DNA of 64,000 nt from Phyllobacterium chamaecytisi (GTDB taxonomy: Bacteria > Pseudomonadota > Alphaproteobacteria > Rhizobiales > Rhizobiaceae): assembly GCF_020164455.1 (NCBI RefSeq), contig NZ_JAIQWW010000005.1, positions 286,054 through 350,053 of the forward strand. Direction: 5' to 3'. The position numbers were made by a program, and so were the translations under genes. A model generated the notes under the pieces. It was given only the letters and a program-made list of their open reading frames with translations. It was not told where the DNA came from and did no database searches. Positions 43,548 through 51,970 of this stretch are shown here, piece after piece (within the stretch, counting starts at the first letter, position 1; each line of letters opens with the position of its first letter).

Positions 43548-43895
43548 CTAATGTGAATCCAGAACAGCGAGCAGCAGCGCATTGATCTCCGCAGGGCGCT
43601 CTATAGGGGCTAGATGCGCCGCGCCTGTGATTACGTTTGGCGTCGCGTTCGGAATGCGATCTGCGATCAGTTGCGACGCCGTGATGGGCGTCGTCTTGTC
43701 GTCACTTCCGACAATGACGGAAGTGGGACATGTCATCGAGGGAAAGAGTGCAGCACCAAATATCAGGCTGCCAAATCGCCTGGCACATTCCCACTTGACA
43801 AGAATTGCTTGCCCGTATTTTAATCGTGCCTGCAGATTGAGCATAGCTTCTGCAATCACATGACTTTCGATGGTCGACGGGCAGTTTCGCCCCAT
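43548..43895 (-). pseudogene. C-terminal fragment of an alpha/beta hydrolase
   Basis: The last 70 codons match the end of a 3-oxoadipate enol-lactonase-like alpha/beta hydrolase: CPTSVIVGSDDKTTPITASQ with the catalytic Asp, then VITGAAHLAPIERPAEINAL with the catalytic His. The N-terminal two thirds, including the nucleophile Ser elbow, are missing; the frame begins only about 45 codons before this region and upstream DNA is the amiC leader. It is therefore a remnant truncated by a rearrangement. The amiC promoter now lies inside it on the other strand. Confidence 0.75.
43795..43824 (+). promoter_or_regulatory. Predicted promoter of the amiC operon
   Basis: TTGACA (43795-43800), 18 bases, TTTAAT (43819-43824). 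Transcription would begin near 43831, giving a leader of about 120 bases before amiC. The promoter is embedded in the hydrolase remnant. Confidence 0.65.
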
Positions 43896-43951
43896 GACGC
43901 CCCGTCTTAGATGGGAGCAAGCGTCGTGGGGTTTTTCGTATTGGCAGGTTA
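43831..43951 (+). promoter_or_regulatory. AmiR-responsive leader with antitermination structures (predicted)
   Basis: Three structures can form in order. Hairpin 1: TGCAGA (43831-43836) with TCTGCA (43849-43854). Hairpin 2: GGGC (43879-43882), hexaloop AGTTTC, GCCC (43889-43892). Terminator: CCCCATGACGC (43890-43900) with GCGTCGTGGGG (43921-43931), then TTTTT. Hairpin 2 uses three Cs of the terminator stem, so the two exclude each other. ANTAR proteins such as AmiR are known to bind paired hairpins with six-base loops and thereby block terminators. The hairpin-2 loop has the expected A at position 1 but U, not G, at position 4, so the match is imperfect. Confidence 0.66.
43890..43936 (+). terminator. 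Intrinsic terminator in the amiC leader
   Basis: 11-bp stem with one G-T pair, a 20-base loop that can itself fold (CCCGTC/GATGGG), and a five-T tail. It ends 15 bases before the amiC ATG, and no + strand gene precedes it within 400 bases, so it must act on the operon's own leader. Confidence 0.85.
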
Positions 43952-45085
43952 ATGGACGCGGTAAAAATCGGCATTCTTTATTCGACTACGGGACCCTATG
44001 GCGCGATGGGGCGTGAATCCCGCGATGGCGCCGAATTCGCGATCGAAGAGTTGGGCGCTGCGCATGGCGATTTGATCCAGCCAATTTTCATCGATCCTCA
44101 TGGCAATATCCCGGAATATCTCGAAGGCGCGCGTTCGATGCTGCGCGATTCCGGTTGCCGCCACATCGTTGGAACGATCACGTCTCTGGCGCGCAAGGAA
44201 GTCATTCCGCTTGTCGAAAAACATGATGGTCTGCTTTGGTATATGTGCCCCTATGAGGGCTTCGAAGCCAATGAGAACGTCATCTATACCGGCGCTTGTC
44301 CCAATCAGCATCTTATTCCCCTGTTCGAGTATCTCCTTCCCCGCTATGGCAAGCGGCCTTACCTCGTCGGCGCCAATTATGTCTGGGGTTGGGAGATGAA
44401 TAGGCTCTCGCGTGAACTGATCAACGAGTCGGGGGGTGAGATTCTTGGCGAGCGCTATTTGCCGTTCGAAGAAACGGCGGTTGAACGCATCGTCAATGAC
44501 ATCGAACAGCGCAGGCCAAGTTTCGTCCTCAGTAATCTTATTGGTCCGGCAAGCTATGCTTTCCTGAAAGCTTTCAAGCAGCTTGGAGATCGCGACCCGG
44601 CCTTCAAGCCCGAGAACTGCCCCGTTGTCAGTTGCGATCTGACTGAATGCGAACTCGGCGAAGTCGGTCGCGGCGTTGCTACGGGACAATTGTCGGCAGC
44701 TTCGTACTTCGACAGCCTTAATTCGCCCGAAAATCTGGCGTTCAAGGCGCGCCTCGCAAAGCGCTTCGGGACGGAGCGGCGCATTTCCAATTTCTTCGCA
44801 AGCGCTTATTCGGCTGTAAAAATGTGCGGCGAAGCCATTCTGGCCTCCGGAACGGACGACCCGCAAATAGTTCGTCGCCGATTGTCGGGAGCGCCCCTGT
44901 CGACGGTGCATGGCGATATTCGCATCGACGCCGAAACCAATCATGCAGCGCTGCCATTTCATCTTGGCCGCATCACCACGGACAATGGGTTTGATATCAT
45001 CGCATCACGGCCCGCAATTGCTGCTGATCCCTATCTAACTGGACGCCGGAAGCGTCCAGCACCAAAATTGCAGATCGTGTCATGA
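43952..45085 (+). CDS. amiC: AmiC-like cytoplasmic amide sensor
   Basis: 377-residue protein of the Leu/Ile/Val-binding fold that has no signal peptide (it begins MDAVKIGILYSTTGPYGAMG), hence cytoplasmic. It is like Pseudomonas AmiC, which binds small amides and holds the antiterminator AmiR inactive until the inducer binds. Matching regions include LLWYMCPYEGFEANENVIYT, GANYVWGWEMNRLSRELI and VSCDLTECEL. Its stop overlaps the amiR start (ATGA), ensuring equal synthesis. As first gene of the operon it is itself behind the leader terminator. The true ligand here could be an amide or a peptide-like compound. Confidence 0.93.
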   Translation: MDAVKIGILYSTTGPYGAMGRESRDGAEFAIEELGAAHGDLIQPIFIDPHGNIPEYLEGARSMLRDSGCRHIVGTITSLARKEVIPLVEKHDGLLWYMCPYEGFEANENVIYTGACPNQHLIPLFEYLLPRYGKRPYLVGANYVWGWEMNRLSRELINESGGEILGERYLPFEETAVERIVNDIEQRRPSFVLSNLIGPASYAFLKAFKQLGDRDPAFKPENCPVVSCDLTECELGEVGRGVATGQLSAASYFDSLNSPENLAFKARLAKRFGTERRISNFFASAYSAVKMCGEAILASGTDDPQIVRRRLSGAPLSTVHGDIRIDAETNHAALPFHLGRITTDNGFDIIASRPAIAADPYLTGRRKRPAPKLQIVS

Positions 45086-45663
45086 GGGAAACGCCGAATT
45101 TTACCGGATGGCGCGTCACGGTCTTGCATCGTCCGGAGGCTGCAACGGAGCGGTTATCGCGGCAGTTGAAGCTGTTGGGTTTCCACGTGACAATCCAATG
45201 GATCCCTCTCGATGCCGACGAACTGCCAGACGTAATTCTGGTTGATGCGGATCAGGGATGGAACGACCTTCTGCCTTGGAGCGGTGCCAACGCACCCCGG
45301 CCAGTTGTCGCACTTCTCGGATCGGAAGCGCCGGGCCGCATCGCCTGGCTCATGGAACACGGCTCTTGCACGATCATATCCAAGCCGATCGCCGCGTCGG
45401 CCATCTATCCTGCACTGGTTATGGCAGTGAGCATCCACAAGGAGCGTGAAGCGGTTCGCAACAGACTGCTGCACCTCGAAGAGCGTATTCGCCTCCGCCC
45501 ATTGGTTCATGCCGCGGTACAGAAAATCATGGCGGCCCGCCAGATTGACGAAGAGCATGCCTACAGCATCTTGCGCAACTGCGCGATGCAGAGGCGAGTC
45601 CCTATGGAACAGGTTGCAGCCTCGATTATCGGCGGTGCAGAACCCCTGCCGGAGGCCGGTTGA
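45082..45663 (+). CDS. amiR: AmiR-like ANTAR antiterminator
   Basis: 193-residue RNA-binding regulator. Residues 10-120 form a degenerate receiver-like domain (DVILVDADQGWNDLLPWSGA, without a full phospho-acceptor set). Residues about 120-180 form a coiled coil and the ANTAR domain (ERIRLRPLVHAAVQKIMAAR, QIDEEHAYSILRNCAMQRRV). In Pseudomonas the AmiC-AmiR complex releases AmiR on inducer binding, and AmiR then prevents termination in the leader. A candidate leader target is present just before amiC. Its stop overlaps the start of the first permease gene (TGATG). Confidence 0.92.
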   Translation: MRETPNFTGWRVTVLHRPEAATERLSRQLKLLGFHVTIQWIPLDADELPDVILVDADQGWNDLLPWSGANAPRPVVALLGSEAPGRIAWLMEHGSCTIISKPIAASAIYPALVMAVSIHKEREAVRNRLLHLEERIRLRPLVHAAVQKIMAARQIDEEHAYSILRNCAMQRRVPMEQVAASIIGGAEPLPEAG

Positions 45664-46511
45664 TGCGGGTGCTGAAGGCCATGTTGCGCCAGCCGTCAGC
45701 GCTTTTTGGGCTCATCGTCGTTGTGGTGGTTGTGGCAATGGCAATCGCAGCGCCCCTTATCGCGCCCTATAGTCCCGATAATCAGATGTTCGACGGGCTG
45801 ACGCTTGAGGGTGCTCCGATGCCCCCAAGCGAACAGTTTCTGCTTGGAACGGATACGTTGGGGCGCGATCTGTTTTCGCGACTGCTTTTCGGTGCTCGCA
45901 CTTCCTTGGTCATCGGTCTCGTCGCCAACGGAATCGCCGTCGCGATCGGATTGTTCATCGGCATTCTCTCCGGGTATCTGCGCGGCTTTGTTGGTGGGCT
46001 GCTCATGCGCTTCACAGATCTGATGATGGCGTTTCCCGCCCTTCTTCTCGCCATCGTACTCGCGGCACTGCTTCGACCCAGCCTGTGGATCGTCGCGATG
46101 GTTATCGCGCTGGTGAACTGGGTGCAGGTGGCGCGCATCGTCTATACGGAGACACGAGGCCTGGTCGAACGGGATTTCATACTAGCGGAACGTTCGCTCG
46201 GTGCTGGACATTTCCGCATTTTGTTCATGCACATTCTCCCGCATCTGATGCCGACAGCAATTGTCTGGGGAACGCTCGGCATAGCGACGACGGTGCTCCT
46301 GGAAGCGACGTTGTCATTTCTCGGCATCGGCGTGCAACCGCCGCAGCCGTCCTGGGGCAATATCATTTTCGAAAGCCAGAGCTATTTTCAAGCGGCACCC
46401 TGGCTCGTGTTCTTTCCTGGCGCAATCATCCTTTTGACGGCGCTGTCGTTCAATCTCGTCGGTGATGCGTTGCGAGACATTCTCGATCCGACACAGCGGG
46501 GGCGCGGCTGA
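45663..46511 (+). CDS. Peptide-type ABC permease (DppC-like)
   Basis: 282-residue inner-membrane permease with an N-terminal OppC-type segment and a binding-protein-dependent transport domain. Conserved regions include GTDTLGRDLFSRLLFGARTS, the EAA-type loop EERSLGAGHFRILFMHILPH-like (residues about 175-195), and TLSFLGIGVQPPQPSWGNII. I used ATG 45663, which overlaps the amiR stop; a TTG one codon earlier is less likely. It is one base-pair step from the DppB-like gene and pairs with it. Confidence 0.93.
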   Translation: MRVLKAMLRQPSALFGLIVVVVVVAMAIAAPLIAPYSPDNQMFDGLTLEGAPMPPSEQFLLGTDTLGRDLFSRLLFGARTSLVIGLVANGIAVAIGLFIGILSGYLRGFVGGLLMRFTDLMMAFPALLLAIVLAALLRPSLWIVAMVIALVNWVQVARIVYTETRGLVERDFILAERSLGAGHFRILFMHILPHLMPTAIVWGTLGIATTVLLEATLSFLGIGVQPPQPSWGNIIFESQSYFQAAPWLVFFPGAIILLTALSFNLVGDALRDILDPTQRGRG

Positions 46512-46512
46512 G

Positions 46513-47433
46513 ATGGCACTCCTTATCCTGCGCCGCCTCGTGCAAACTGCTTTGATCTTGCTTGGTGTGGCGGCAATCACCTTCCTGCTTCTTTACGCCC
46601 TGCCGGCCGACCCGGCGCGCATGATCGCCGGGCGTAGTGCGACCGCACAGACGGTTGCCAATATCCGTCGTGAGCTTGGTCTTGACCAACCGCTCCTCGT
46701 TCAGTTTTGGACCTATCTGCAGGGCATCGTACATGGCGATCTTGGCCGCTCCTATGCGCAGAAGACAGATGTCGGATCTTTGATAGCGGCCCGTATCCCA
46801 GCCACACTCCTGTTGATGGCGGCGGGAATTCTCGTCGAAGTCGTCCTTGGGCTCACATTGGGCATCATTGCAGCGCTTCGCCGTGGCGGGGCGGTCGACA
46901 GGGTTGTCATGATGGCGTCGTTTGTTGGTGTTTCCGCTCCCCAATTCGTTGTTGCCCTGCTTCTTCTTTATGTTTTCGCGGTCATGCTTGGCTGGTTCCC
47001 GATGAGCGGTTTCGGCACGCCAGCACATGTGGTTTTGCCGGCGGCGACACTCGGTATTCTTGGCGCGGGATGGTACGCCCGCATGGTGCGCTCGGCTATG
47101 ATCGACGTTCTCAATCAGGATTACGTCAGGACAGCCCGCGCCAAGGGTCTATCGTCCGCGCGGATTATCCTGCGGCACGCCCTTCCCAACGCCATGCTGC
47201 CCATCATTGCGATGATCGGGATCGATATCGGCCAATTCATGGGTGGCGTCGTCGTCGTCGAGGCGGTTTACGGTTGGCCCGGTATTGGCCAACTCGCCTG
47301 GCAGGCGATCCAGCAGGTCGACATCCCGATCATCATGGGTGTGACGTTGGTTTCGGCACTGGCCATCGTTCTCGGCAATCTCATAGCGGACATTATTGCG
47401 CCGCTCATCGACCCGCGCATTCGTGCGCGCTGA
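46513..47433 (+). CDS. Peptide-type ABC permease (DppB-like)
   Basis: 306-residue inner-membrane permease: N-terminal helix ILRRLVQTALILLGVAAITF, LPADPARMIAGRSATAQTV, FVGVSAPQFVVALLLLYVFA, and the EAA loop VRTARAKGLSSARIILRHAL. The C-terminal end is typical (GNLIADIIAPLIDPRIRAR). ATG 46513 begins one base after the previous stop; the frame is open further left within the DppC-like gene and is not used. Gene order DppC before DppB is inverted relative to most dpp operons. Confidence 0.93.
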   Translation: MALLILRRLVQTALILLGVAAITFLLLYALPADPARMIAGRSATAQTVANIRRELGLDQPLLVQFWTYLQGIVHGDLGRSYAQKTDVGSLIAARIPATLLLMAAGILVEVVLGLTLGIIAALRRGGAVDRVVMMASFVGVSAPQFVVALLLLYVFAVMLGWFPMSGFGTPAHVVLPAATLGILGAGWYARMVRSAMIDVLNQDYVRTARAKGLSSARIILRHALPNAMLPIIAMIGIDIGQFMGGVVVVEAVYGWPGIGQLAWQAIQQVDIPIIMGVTLVSALAIVLGNLIADIIAPLIDPRIRAR

Positions 47434-47460
47434 CTTTTAACAACCAAAAAGGGGAACAAA

Positions 47461-49080
47461 ATGTTCAAAAGCTGGCTTAGAAACACAACAATGGCGACGG
47501 TACTGGCACTCACGCCACTGCCTTCGTTTGCACAGGATACGCCGCAACAAGGCGGCGATATCATCGTTACCTATAAGGATGACATCGCCACCCTTGATCC
47601 AGCGATCGGTTACGACTGGGTCAACTGGTCGATGATCAAGAGCCTTTATTCCCGGCTGATGGATTATGAACCAGGGACGGCCAATCTGATTCCATCGCTC
47701 GCCGAGACGTTCGGGGTTTCGGATGATGGCCTCACTTACACGTTCAAGCTTCGCAAGGGTGTGAAGTTTACAAACGGCCGCGAAGTCGTGGCCTCCGACG
47801 TGAAATATTCAATCGAGCGGGCTGTAAATCCAAAGACTCAAGGACCCGGCGCTGGTTTCTTCGGGTCGATCAAGGGGTATGAAGACGTCACAGGTGGCAA
47901 GACGACCACATTGGAAGGTATTGCGGCGCCGGACGACTCGACTGTCATCTTCCACCTGTCCCGTCCTGACGCGACCTTCCTCCACGTCCTTGCAATCAAT
48001 TTTGCTTCCGTTGTTCCGCACGAAGCAGTCGAGGCAGCGGGCGGCGACTTTGGCAAGAAGCCGGTCGGTTCTGGTACCTTTGTCCTTAAGGATTGGACAA
48101 TTGGTCAGCACCTCGTCTTTGAACGCAATCCGGATTATTTCGTCAAGAACATGCCGTACATCGACAAGTTTACGGTTGAAGTGGGTCAAGAGCCGCTTGT
48201 GGCACTGCTACGGCTGCAGAAGGGCGAAGTCGATATCGCCGGCGATGGCATACCTCCGGCAAAGTTTCTCGAGATCAAGAACTCTGCCGATGGTCCGAAG
48301 ATGATCGTCGATGGCCAACAACTTCAAACCGGCTACATTACGTTGAACACGAAGGTGAAGCCCCTCGACAATCTTAAGGTTCGCCAAGCGCTCAACATGG
48401 CAATCAACAAGGATCGCATCACGCGTATCCTGAACGGCCGTGCGACGGCGGCGAACCAGCCGCTTCCGCCACTAATGCCGGGCTATGACAAGAGCTTTAC
48501 CGGCTATGCCTATGATGTTGAAAAGGCCAAGGCGCTGCTGGCGGAGGCAGGGTTCCCGACCGGTTTCGAAACTGTACTCTACTCCACCAACACGGATCCA
48601 CAGCCGCGTATAGCGCAGGCGATTCAGCAGGATTTGGCGGCTGTCGGCGTGAAGGCGGAAGTTCGTGCGCTGGCGCAAGCGAACGTTATTGCTGCAGGCG
48701 GGACCGAGGGTGAAGCACCCATGATCTGGTCTGGCGGCATGGCCTGGATCGCAGACTTTCCGGACCCGTCGAATTTCTACGGACCAATCCTCGGCTGCTC
48801 CGGCGCTGTACCCGGTGGCTGGAATTGGTCTTGGTATTGCAATCAGGATATCGACAAGCGGGCGGTTGCTGCGGATTCGATGTCTGATCCGGCCAAGGTG
48901 GCCGAACGCTCAGCCACATGGGGCAAGATATTCACAGACATCATGGCCGATGCTCCATGGATTCCGCTTATCAACGAGCGCCGCGTCGTTGCCAAGTCGC
49001 TACGCATGGGCGGTGCCGACAATATCTATATCGATCCAACGCGCGTCATTAACTACGACGCCATCTACGTGAAGCAGTAA
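47461..49080 (+). CDS. Periplasmic substrate-binding protein (SBP_bac_5 family)
   Basis: 539-residue exported binding protein of the DppA/OppA family, with a signal peptide (about residues 1-25, LALTPLPSFAQ-D). Family segments seen are LDPAIGYDWVNWSMIKSLYS, FKLRKGVKFTNGREVVASDV, LKVRQALNMAINKDRITRIL and a C-terminal DAPWIPLINERRVVAKSL. There is no lipobox Cys, so it is soluble. It is followed by a strong hairpin and then the acetamidase. The ligand is not readable; control by AmiC and the downstream hydrolase suggest an amide-bearing or peptide-like compound. Confidence 0.92.
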   Translation: MFKSWLRNTTMATVLALTPLPSFAQDTPQQGGDIIVTYKDDIATLDPAIGYDWVNWSMIKSLYSRLMDYEPGTANLIPSLAETFGVSDDGLTYTFKLRKGVKFTNGREVVASDVKYSIERAVNPKTQGPGAGFFGSIKGYEDVTGGKTTTLEGIAAPDDSTVIFHLSRPDATFLHVLAINFASVVPHEAVEAAGGDFGKKPVGSGTFVLKDWTIGQHLVFERNPDYFVKNMPYIDKFTVEVGQEPLVALLRLQKGEVDIAGDGIPPAKFLEIKNSADGPKMIVDGQQLQTGYITLNTKVKPLDNLKVRQALNMAINKDRITRILNGRATAANQPLPPLMPGYDKSFTGYAYDVEKAKALLAEAGFPTGFETVLYSTNTDPQPRIAQAIQQDLAAVGVKAEVRALAQANVIAAGGTEGEAPMIWSGGMAWIADFPDPSNFYGPILGCSGAVPGGWNWSWYCNQDIDKRAVAADSMSDPAKVAERSATWGKIFTDIMADAPWIPLINERRVVAKSLRMGGADNIYIDPTRVINYDAIYVKQ

Positions 49081-49095
49081 TCGCCTTCGTGTGAT

Positions 49096-49120
49096 CCCCG
49101 GGGCGTAACAAGTCCCGGGG
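49096..49120 (+). other. Hairpin after binding-protein gene
   Basis: CCCCGGG (49096-49102) pairs with CCCGGGG (49114-49120) around an 11-base loop, 15 bases after the binding-protein stop. There is no T-run. It is placed like the hairpins at 12153-12181 and 57504-57531. Confidence 0.75.
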
Positions 49121-49149
49121 AATGATATTCAATTTTCTGGAGAGCTGCC

Positions 49150-50094
49150 ATGTGCGTTGCCTGCACCCACACCATCCATCGTGCGAGACATCATTTCGGC
49201 TGGAATCGCGACTTCGAGCCTGCTCTTGTCGCCAAGGCCGGCGAGACAATCCATTTCGAATGTCTGGACTCCTCCGGTGGACAACTCGGCAAGGGTGCGA
49301 CGCTTGAAACCCTTTCCAATCTCGACTTCGGCAAGATCAATCCTGTTACGGGCCCAGTCTACGTGGAGGGTGCCAAACCCGGCGATGCGCTGAAGGTCAC
49401 ACTTCGCCGCTTCGTGCCTTCAGGCGTCGGCTGGACGGCTAATATTCCAGGATTCGGCCTGCTTGCGGATCAGTTTGCAGAACCGGCTTTGCATATGTGG
49501 ACTTATGACCCCGTCGCCATGACACCTTCGCTTTATGGTCCGGGCGGACGCGTTCCCCTGAAGCCCTTTGCCGGCACAATCGGTGTTGCTCCTGCGGAAC
49601 CGGGATTGCACTCGGTGGTGCCACCGCGGCAGGTCGGTGGCAATATGGATATCCGCGATCTGACGGCGGGCGTAACGCTTTATCTTCCGGTGGAAGTCGA
49701 AGGCGCGCTGTTTTCCATTGGCGACACGCATGCGGCGCAGGGCGATGGCGAAGTTTGCGGCACGGCCATCGAAAGCCAGATGGAGGTCGAAGCCACTATC
49801 GAACTCGTTAAGGACGCCCGGCTGAAAAGTCCAAGGTTGACGACGACAGAGCCGGTCACCCGCCATCTCGATGGTGCGGGATATGAGGTGACGACAGGTG
49901 TTGGGCCTGATCTTATGACAGGCGCCCGCGAAAGCCTGATGCGTATGATCGATCTGCTTGGTGTTGAGCACGGCATGAGCCCGATCGACGCCTATCTGCT
50001 CTGCTCGGTCTGCGGCGATCTACGGATCAGCGAAATCGTTGACGCGCCCAACTGGGTGGTTTCGTTCTACTTCCCGAGGATAGTGTTCGCGTGA
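49150..50094 (+). CDS. Acetamidase/formamidase family amidohydrolase
   Basis: 314-residue cytoplasmic enzyme of the FmdA/AmdA family, which hydrolyse short amides to ammonia and the acid. Motifs: FECLDSSGGQLGKGATLETL, GPVYVEGAKPGDALKVTLRR, RQVGGNMDIRDLTAGVTLYL, FSIGDTHAAQGDGEVCGTAI, and the C-terminal MSPIDAYLLCSVCGDLRISE. His and Asp in GDTHAAQGDGE and Asp in GNMD are the likely metal ligands. GGAGA precedes ATG 49150. Its stop overlaps the GTG start of the ATPase. Being intracellular, it would act on imported substrate or on an import product; the substrate may differ from formamide. Confidence 0.92.
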   Translation: MCVACTHTIHRARHHFGWNRDFEPALVAKAGETIHFECLDSSGGQLGKGATLETLSNLDFGKINPVTGPVYVEGAKPGDALKVTLRRFVPSGVGWTANIPGFGLLADQFAEPALHMWTYDPVAMTPSLYGPGGRVPLKPFAGTIGVAPAEPGLHSVVPPRQVGGNMDIRDLTAGVTLYLPVEVEGALFSIGDTHAAQGDGEVCGTAIESQMEVEATIELVKDARLKSPRLTTTEPVTRHLDGAGYEVTTGVGPDLMTGARESLMRMIDLLGVEHGMSPIDAYLLCSVCGDLRISEIVDAPNWVVSFYFPRIVFA

Positions 50095-51773
50095 AACTTG
50101 TTACACCAGTATCCGTGCCAGTCCTGTCAGTACGTGATCTGTGTGTGGATGCCCGCACGCCGGAAGGCAGGCGGCATGTTCTTCAGGACGTCAGTTTTGA
50201 TCTCAATCTCGGCGAGACATTGTGTATTGCCGGAGAATCCGGGTCCGGCAAATCCGTAGCATCCCTGTCGATCATGCAGTTGCTGCCCAAGGCCTCGCTC
50301 CAAATCGCCTCGGGCAGCATCAAACTTGCCGACCGCGAATTGACCAACCTTTCAAACCACGCGATGAGGAGCGTACGCGGCGGCGATATAGCCATGGTTT
50401 TTCAGGAACCGATGACGTCGCTCAATCCTGTGCTTTCAATCGGAACGCAACTCACCGAAGCGATCCGTGAGCATCAGGCAACCGAAGGTGGCAAGGCTGA
50501 AACGATAGCCAGGCAAATGCTCGACGCGGTTCACATCACCGAGCCCGGCCGCCGCCTGACGCAATATCCGCACGAACTCTCCGGTGGCATGCGCCAACGG
50601 GTCATGATAGCGATGGCTCTTTCATGCAGACCGAAGGTCCTGATTGCCGACGAGCCGACGACAGCGCTCGATGTCACCGTACAGGCGCAGATTCTCAAAC
50701 TGATGCGGGAATTGAAGCGGGAATTCGGGGCGTCGATCATCCTGATCACCCATGATATGGGCGTGGTCGCCGAGATGGCTGACCGTGTTGCGATCATGCA
50801 GAACGGGCGGATCATTGAACAAGGCAGTGCCTTGACGGTCTTCGAGCGTCCGACGGAGCTCTACACGCGACAGTTGCTTGCCGCCGTCCCTCGCCTTGGT
50901 GCCCATGCGGGGACGGACGGACCACCTCGCGTCGGTTCTGAAGTTGCGCGCGGGGAGGTACCAGACCGTTCGCCAGTCCTCCTTGTGCGCAATCTCAACG
51001 TTGCTTATGGAAGTCCCACGCGTTGGCTGTTCAAGGGCAAGCCACTTGTTTCCGCTGTTACAGATGTATCATTCGAGCTTCGACCGGGCGAAACGCTCGG
51101 CCTTGTTGGTGAAAGCGGCTCGGGCAAATCGACGACCGGCAAGGCCGTGCTCGGCCTGATCCCATTTACGGGTGATGTGGTGATCGATGAAAAGAATATT
51201 GGCGGGCTGAGCGCACGCCAGATGCAGCCCATCCGACGCTCGGCGCAGATGATCTTTCAGGACCCTTACGCTTCGCTGGACCCGCGTATGGCTGTGGGCG
51301 CTGCGATAGCGGAACCACTGATCATTCACGGTCTCGCCAACAAGGGCGAGCGAGACGATCGTATCGCCGAACTGCTCCGCCGTGTCGGCCTGCAGGCTGA
51401 CGCCGCCAGCCGCTATCCACACGAGTTTTCCGGCGGTCAGCGCCAGCGCATCTGCATTGCGCGCGCTCTTGCCCTGGAGCCAAAGCTCATCGTTGCAGAC
51501 GAGAGCGTGGCCGCGCTCGATGTTTCGGTGCGGGCTCGCGTTCTCGATCTGATGCTCGAATTGCAGGAAACGATGGGGTTGGCTTACCTCTTCATCTCGC
51601 ATGACATGGCCGTGATTGAGCGTATGTCGCATAATGTCGCCGTCATGAGAGCAGGCCGGATAGTCGAGATGGGCACGCGACGCGAGGTTTTCGAATCGCC
51701 AAAGGACGAATACACCCGCGCGCTGATGGCTGCCGTTCCCATTCCCGATCCGCGTGCCCGCAAGATAATCTGA
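50091..51773 (+). CDS. Fused two-domain peptide ABC ATPase (DppD-DppF type)
   Basis: 560-residue ATPase with two complete nucleotide-binding domains. Domain 1 (about 10-270): [41 protein letters not shown]. Domain 2 (about 290-555): [41 protein letters not shown]. Each is followed by an oligopeptide C-terminal region. Start GTG 50091 overlaps the acetamidase stop (GTGA). It supplies both ATPase subunits for the importer from one gene, as in GsiA and YejF. Note Ser, not Thr, in the second DES motif, as is usual. Confidence 0.95.
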   Translation: MKLVTPVSVPVLSVRDLCVDARTPEGRRHVLQDVSFDLNLGETLCIAGESGSGKSVASLSIMQLLPKASLQIASGSIKLADRELTNLSNHAMRSVRGGDIAMVFQEPMTSLNPVLSIGTQLTEAIREHQATEGGKAETIARQMLDAVHITEPGRRLTQYPHELSGGMRQRVMIAMALSCRPKVLIADEPTTALDVTVQAQILKLMRELKREFGASIILITHDMGVVAEMADRVAIMQNGRIIEQGSALTVFERPTELYTRQLLAAVPRLGAHAGTDGPPRVGSEVARGEVPDRSPVLLVRNLNVAYGSPTRWLFKGKPLVSAVTDVSFELRPGETLGLVGESGSGKSTTGKAVLGLIPFTGDVVIDEKNIGGLSARQMQPIRRSAQMIFQDPYASLDPRMAVGAAIAEPLIIHGLANKGERDDRIAELLRRVGLQADAASRYPHEFSGGQRQRICIARALALEPKLIVADESVAALDVSVRARVLDLMLELQETMGLAYLFISHDMAVIERMSHNVAVMRAGRIVEMGTRREVFESPKDEYTRALMAAVPIPDPRARKII

Positions 51774-51856
51774 ATTTACTCTAGAGTGTGTGGACAAATA
51801 GGATTGAACGAAGCCGCTTGCGCGGCATTTGGAGCGCAGGATTTGCATGATAGCCG

Positions 51857-51898
51857 CTGTTTTGAAGAATTGGGTTGTTTTCCCAACTTTCAAAACAG
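51857..51898. terminator. Long hairpin between converging importer operons
   Basis: CTGTTTTGA (51857-51865) pairs with TCAAAACAG (51890-51898), and the inner TTGGG (51870-51874) pairs with CCCAA (51882-51886) around a TTGTTTT loop. It sits between the stops of the two fused ATPase genes and is T/A-rich on both sides, so it may end transcription in both directions. Confidence 0.65.
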
Positions 51899-51970
51899 GA
51901 GATAACGACGCTATCGTGGCCGGCCTTGAAGCAGACAACTCCGATTAGTTGGCTATCAACTTACTTTTCG

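Noticed and set aside
43781..43796. Possible sigma54 promoter (TGGCAC) before amiC
   Set aside because: The GG and GC dinucleotides do not have the required ten-base spacing; the sigma70-like pair fits better.
43949..44962. 337-codon minus-strand frame opposite amiC
   Set aside because: The + strand frame has clear AmiC homology and overlaps amiR in the expected way.
51069..51938. 289-codon minus-strand frame opposite the end of the rightward fused ATPase
   Set aside because: Shadow of the second nucleotide-binding domain, extended by the AT-rich gap; no ribosome site.
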